Assembly (NCBI GenBank): GCA_947177595.1
Contig: CAMWUZ010000051.1
Location: forward strand, 1 to 9,565
Length of the DNA stretch: 9,565 nt
Reading direction: 5' to 3'
Source: an uncultured Porphyromonadaceae bacterium
GTDB taxonomy: Bacteria > Bacteroidota > Bacteroidia > Bacteroidales > Muribaculaceae
Under the pieces are notes generated by a model, which was not told the DNA's origin, searched no databases, and was given only the letters and a program-made list of their open reading frames with translations. Of the stretch, positions 7,036-9,565 are shown piece by piece; the first letter of the stretch is position 1; every line of letters starts with the position of its first letter. Made by a program: the position numbers and the translations under genes.

Positions 7036-7347
7036 TCAAAACTTTCTACTCAGTATCTCTACATCAATGATTGCCCTGCGCCAACGCTCGCGATGCGCCG
7101 CAAGTTGCCCGCTGTCCGATGCCGGTTCGGGTTCTGACGGTGCATCGGCGGTCACTCTCTCTCCCTCTTCGTGAATCTGGGTGAAAGTTTCGGAAATCTC
7201 AGGTACCGGCGGTATGTGTGCTTCAGGCAAGATGAAATCATCAGGCTCATAGACTCTTCGCGGTGTTTTTCTCTTTTTCCGTTCTTTGACAGCTGCGATG
7301 ATGCCGCTCAAAACCAGAGTTAAAATGATTCCGATAATTTGCTCCAT
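7036..7347 (-). CDS. Small membrane-anchored hypothetical protein, first gene of the CoA-transferase operon
   Basis: 103 aa from the ATG at 7347; a GTG two codons upstream (7353) is possible. One N-terminal TM helix (about residues 3-20, IIGIILTLVLSGIIAAV) is followed by a basic stop-transfer patch KERKKRKTPRR, then a proline- and acid-rich stretch, and a C-terminal basic/amphipathic segment (AHRERWRRAIIDVEILSRKF). The positive-inside rule places the tail in the cytoplasm. No family recognised. It is preceded by a good promoter and followed after 26 bp by the CoA-transferase gene. A tail of EILxRxF type is often seen in small Bacteroidales proteins, but that is an impression, not evidence of function. 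Confidence 0.72.
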   Translation of the reverse strand: MEQIIGIILTLVLSGIIAAVKERKKRKTPRRVYEPDDFILPEAHIPPVPEISETFTQIHEEGERVTADAPSEPEPASDSGQLAAHRERWRRAIIDVEILSRKF

Positions 7348-7369
7348 CTGCACTCATTGATTATTTTTG
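7338..7369 (+). promoter_or_regulatory. Promoter for miaB
   Basis: TTTG at 7338-7341, 20 bp, then TATTTTTG at 7362-7369, a full TAnnTTTG match. Predicted start near 7375, giving a leader of about 54 nt before the miaB ATG at 7429. The -33 element overlaps the first codons of the divergent small gene. Confidence 0.6.
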
Positions 7370-7371
7370 TG

Positions 7372-7401
7372 CAAAATTACATTTTTTCATACGAAAATCA
7401 A
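7372..7401 (-). promoter_or_regulatory. Promoter for the small protein/CoA-transferase operon
   Basis: Minus strand: TAATTTTG at 7379-7372 matches TAnnTTTG exactly, with TTG at 7401-7399 about 19 bp upstream. Predicted start near 7366, about 20 nt before the ATG at 7347. Confidence 0.6.
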
Positions 7402-7428
7402 GGGTTCCTGCCCTATAACATAATAATT

Positions 7429-8790
7429 ATGGTGCAAAAGTCAGTACAATCCGCCAATGACGGCGGTGAACGCAAGCTATGGATTGAGACTTACGGCTGT
7501 CAGATGAATGTGGCGGACAGTGAGGTTGTAGCCGCAGTGATGCGTACCGTCGGCTATGAGCCTGCCGAGAGTTTTGACGGGGCGGATGCGGTGCTCCTAA
7601 ACACCTGCTCCATCCGCGACAATGCCGAGCAAAAGATTGTTGCGAGACTTCAGCACCTCCGTGCCATGAAACGTAAAAGACCTCTTATTGTGGGCGTTAT
7701 CGGTTGCATGGCGGAGCGTGTCAAGGATTCCCTGATCAATGACCACGGCGTAGATATCGTTGCCGGTCCTGATTCCTATAACGATCTGCCCTCCCTGTTT
7801 ATGTCGGCTGAAGCGGGGGAGAAAGCGATAAATGTAGAACTGAGCACCACCGAGACCTACCGCGATGTGATGCCGCTGCGCATCGGCTCAAACCGCATCT
7901 CCGGTTTTGTGAGCATCATGCGCGGATGCAATAATTTCTGTTCATATTGCATTGTGCCATACACCAGAGGCAGGGAGCGTTCGCGCGAGGTAGGCAGCAT
8001 TCTCGCAGAAGTTGAAAATCTGCGCGACAACGGTTTCAGGGAGGTGACTCTGTTAGGGCAGAATGTCAACTCATATAAATATGTGAATCCACACACCGGT
8101 GAGGTGACAGATTTTACCGAACTTCTGATCAAAGTGGCGGATGCCGTGCCAGAAATGAGAGTGAGGTTCACAACCTCTCACCCCAAGGATATGAATGACG
8201 ATACCTTGAGGGCGATAGCCTCACGCCCGAATATCTGCAATCATATTCATCTTCCGGTGCAGAGCGGAAGTAATGCGGTGCTCAAGGCAATGAACCGCAA
8301 ATATACCCGCGAGTGGTATCTCGACCGTATCGCGGCAATTAAAGGCATTATCCCCGGCTGCGGTATCTCCACAGATCTTTTCACAGGATTTTCCGGAGAG
8401 ACCGAAGAGGATTTTCAGCAGACCTTGTCGTTAATGAAAGAGGTGGGCTTTGACAGCTCATTCATGTTCAAGTATTCCGAGCGTCCCGGCACTCTCGCCT
8501 CCAGAACAATGCCTGACAATGTGCCTGAAGATGTGAAAATCGAGAGGCTCAATCGCATGATCGAGCTTCAGGGTGAGCTATCTCTCGAATCCAACCGCCG
8601 CGACATCGGCAAGGAATTCGAGGTGCTCGCCGAAGGTATTTCAAAGCGTAGCGCCAGGCAGCTTGTGGGTCGTACAGACACCAACAAGACGGTCGTTTTT
8701 GACCGAAGGGACCACAATCCCGGTGATCTGGTGAAAGTGCGCGTGCTTGATGCTACCGCCGCCACTCTTCTCGCCGAACTGCTCCCCTGA
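7429..8790 (+). CDS. miaB: tRNA-2-methylthio-N6-dimethylallyladenosine synthase (MiaB)
   Basis: 453 aa. MiaB is a radical-SAM methylthiotransferase that converts i6A37 to ms2i6A37 in tRNAs reading UNN codons, using two [4Fe-4S] clusters. All three domains are visible. The N-terminal UPF0004 domain has cysteines C24 (TYGCQMN), C60 (NTCSIRDNAEQK) and C93 (IGCMAER). The radical-SAM domain has C167-x3-C171-x2-C174 (GCNNFCSYCIVPYTRGRERS). The C-terminal TRAM domain spans about 386-450. IVPYTRGRERSR and the HLPVQSGSN segment favour MiaB over RimO or MtaB. The frame is open upstream to 7339, but that extension crosses the promoter, has only a TTG start and lacks conservation, so ATG 7429 is chosen. 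The gene is divergent from the CoA-transferase operon and is followed by a 275-bp non-coding stretch. Confidence 0.96.
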   Translation: MVQKSVQSANDGGERKLWIETYGCQMNVADSEVVAAVMRTVGYEPAESFDGADAVLLNTCSIRDNAEQKIVARLQHLRAMKRKRPLIVGVIGCMAERVKDSLINDHGVDIVAGPDSYNDLPSLFMSAEAGEKAINVELSTTETYRDVMPLRIGSNRISGFVSIMRGCNNFCSYCIVPYTRGRERSREVGSILAEVENLRDNGFREVTLLGQNVNSYKYVNPHTGEVTDFTELLIKVADAVPEMRVRFTTSHPKDMNDDTLRAIASRPNICNHIHLPVQSGSNAVLKAMNRKYTREWYLDRIAAIKGIIPGCGISTDLFTGFSGETEEDFQQTLSLMKEVGFDSSFMFKYSERPGTLASRTMPDNVPEDVKIERLNRMIELQGELSLESNRRDIGKEFEVLAEGISKRSARQLVGRTDTNKTVVFDRRDHNPGDLVKVRVLDATAATLLAELLP

Positions 8791-8799
8791 ATATATTAT

Positions 8800-8829
8800 T
8801 GATATCTGATATCCGGACATTCTGATATC
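8800..8829. repeat. Three copies of tgatatc downstream of miaB
   Basis: Tgatatc occurs at 8800-8806, 8807-8813 and 8823-8829; the first two are abutting. Each contains the palindrome gatatc. Could be a regulator site for the downstream susC gene, part of a terminator, or chance in AT-rich DNA. Confidence 0.4.
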
Positions 8830-8848
8830 TCAGTTTAGTTCCGGTTTT
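8813..8848 (+). terminator. Weak candidate terminator for miaB
   Basis: Ccgga (8813-8817) can pair with tccgg (8840-8844), enclosing a smaller ctga/tcag stem (8822-8825 with 8830-8833), and four T residues follow (8845-8848). The stem is short and interrupted, so this is a tentative call. Confidence 0.35.
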
Positions 8849-8912
8849 ACCGTTGTCTTAAAAAATACTTCATGAAATTGGCGATGGACGGCTTCCGTTT
8901 ATCGGGGGAAAT

Positions 8913-8928
8913 TATGTTATAAAACATA
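8913..8928. promoter_or_regulatory. 6-bp inverted repeat, possible operator upstream of susC
   Basis: Tatgtt (8913-8918) and aacata (8923-8928) form a perfect inverted repeat around ataa, about 50 bp upstream of the susC -7 box. A dyad of this form could bind a dimeric regulator. No T run follows, so a terminator is unlikely. Confidence 0.3.
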
Positions 8929-8949
8929 TTTAACATTAATTTACAAAAT

Positions 8950-8959
8950 GGGGGGGGGG
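8950..8959 (+). repeat. G10 homopolymer upstream of the susC promoter
   Basis: Ten consecutive G residues in an otherwise AT-rich stretch, ending 18 bp before the TAATTTTG box, so they occupy the position where a -33 element would be expected. Confidence 0.9.
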
Positions 8960-8977
8960 TATCATGCCCGTTTAAAT

Positions 8978-8985
8978 TAATTTTG
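8978..8985 (+). promoter_or_regulatory. -7 promoter box for the susC-like gene
   Basis: TAATTTTG matches TAnnTTTG exactly. Start predicted near 8991, giving a leader of about 75 nt. No TTTG lies at the -33 position, which falls in the G10 tract; this suggests dependence on an activator or an altered promoter type. Confidence 0.55.
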
Positions 8986-9005
8986 CGAAACTATTGTGAA
9001 GTAAA

Positions 9006-9024
9006 GGTGCAGGAGATCTGCACC
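9006..9024 (+). other. Hairpin in the susC leader
   Basis: Ggtgcag (9006-9012) and ctgcacc (9018-9024) form a perfect 7-bp stem with a 5-nt loop gagat, inside the predicted 5' untranslated region, 41 bp before the ATG. No T run follows, so it may stabilise the mRNA or bind a regulator or sRNA rather than terminate. Confidence 0.6.
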
Positions 9025-9065
9025 CACAGTGTATATTGTACTAACCTTAATTTATTAATTATCAC

Positions 9066-9565
9066 ATGTATCACCAACTACGCAATCTGAGCAAGAAGCT
9101 TGTGGCACTGCCCTTGATGCTGCTCACGCTATGTGTGCTGACCGGATGGAGTTTCACTGCATCCGCAGCGCAGGCACCTGATGGCCCCGCAACGGGCGTT
9201 GTGCTTGACCAGGACGGAGAGCCCATGCCGGGTGCATCTGTAATGGTCGTTGGTACCACCCTCGGTGGTTCAACCAATGTCGATGGTAAATTCTCCATCG
9301 CAAACGTGAAGAACGGAGCTAACCTCCGTATCTCTTTCGTGGGATGCAAGCCTATTACCGTCAAATGGGAAGGTACTCCGCTCACAATCACACTTGAAGA
9401 CGATATCGAAACCCTTGATGAGGTTGTGGTTGTCGGCTTCGGTCAGCAAAAGAAAGTAAACCTCACAGGTGCTGTTTCTACCGTCAGCGGTAAGGAAATC
9501 GCAGCGCGTCCCGTAAACACAGTGGCTGATGCTCTTCAGGGTATGGCTGCCGGTCTTGACGTGCT
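9066..9565 (+). CDS. SusC/RagA-family TonB-linked outer-membrane protein, N-terminal part
   Basis: Partial: 166 codons from the ATG at 9066, still open at the window end (the family is usually about 1000 residues). A signal peptide (basic start LSKKL, hydrophobic core, ending about ASAAQA) leads into a carboxypeptidase-regulatory-like beta domain (VVLDQDGEPMPGASVMVVGT, then GGSTNVDGKFSI). Next come the SusC hallmark LDEVVVVGFGQQKKVNLTGA, which includes the TonB-box region, and the start of the plug domain (ARPVNTVADALQGMAAGLDV). SusC proteins form the TonB-dependent channel of SusCD glycan or peptide importers; a susD gene would be expected just downstream, outside the window. Substrate unknown. 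Preceded by a promoter box, a leader hairpin and an AT-rich ribosome-binding region without a Shine-Dalgarno sequence, as usual in Bacteroidetes. Confidence 0.94.
   Translation, partial: MYHQLRNLSKKLVALPLMLLTLCVLTGWSFTASAAQAPDGPATGVVLDQDGEPMPGASVMVVGTTLGGSTNVDGKFSIANVKNGANLRISFVGCKPITVKWEGTPLTITLEDDIETLDEVVVVGFGQQKKVNLTGAVSTVSGKEIAARPVNTVADALQGMAAGLDV

Noticed and set aside
6497..7174. 225-aa plus-strand open frame across the CoA-transferase start
   Set aside because: Antisense to a conserved enzyme, Cys-rich without pattern, and spans two real minus-strand genes.
7339..7428. 30-residue N-terminal extension of MiaB
   Set aside because: It would start at TTG, crosses the predicted promoter and has no family counterpart; the ATG at 7429 gives the normal length.
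9071..9391. Minus-strand open frame opposite the susC start
   Set aside because: The plus strand here encodes an unmistakable SusC N-terminus.

Overview
The window looks like chromosomal DNA from a gut Bacteroidales bacterium, most likely the Muribaculaceae or a close relative (Prevotella/Bacteroides type). The reasons are a BspA-like leucine-rich-repeat surface protein with bacterial Ig-like domains and a C-terminal sorting-like tail, a SusC/RagA TonB-linked outer-membrane protein, a succinyl-CoA:acetate-type CoA-transferase, and several promoters of the Bacteroidetes type (TAnnTTTG -7 box, sometimes with an upstream TTTG/TTG near -33). Family-level taxonomy is inference from protein style, not a database match.

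Layout. Positions 2-2386 (+) hold the 3' part of a large modular BspA-like adhesin, whose 5' end lies outside the window; it ends in a strong intrinsic terminator. A Bacteroidetes-type promoter then precedes a secreted M48 metalloprotease resembling LoiP/YggG (2488-3288, +) and an EamA/DMT ten-helix transporter (3317-4216, +), probably one transcription unit. These converge, with a 3-bp gap, on a VanX/DdpX-like M15 D-Ala-D-Ala dipeptidase (4220-4888, -). From a 30-bp divergent intergenic region a small three-helix membrane protein of unknown function (4919-5461, +) is read, apparently from a leaderless or nearly leaderless mRNA. A bidirectional terminator separates it from a CoA-transferase (5516-7009, -), which lies downstream of a small membrane-anchored protein (7036-7347, -) in what looks like a two-gene operon. 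Back-to-back promoters at 7338-7402 drive that operon and, divergently, miaB (7429-8790, +). A 275-bp regulatory stretch follows, with short repeats, an inverted repeat, a G10 tract, a promoter and a leader hairpin. It leads into the first 166 codons of a SusC-like protein (9066 to window end, +).

Functionally this is a mix of housekeeping genes (miaB tRNA thiomethylation, CoA-transferase in acetate/succinate/propionate metabolism, envelope proteolysis and peptidoglycan dipeptide turnover) flanked by two surface or nutrient-acquisition genes. I see no CRISPR array, RNA gene, insertion sequence, phage gene or obvious defence system. The least explained parts are the repeat architecture of the BspA-like protein, the 180-aa membrane protein, and the G-tract-bearing region upstream of susC.
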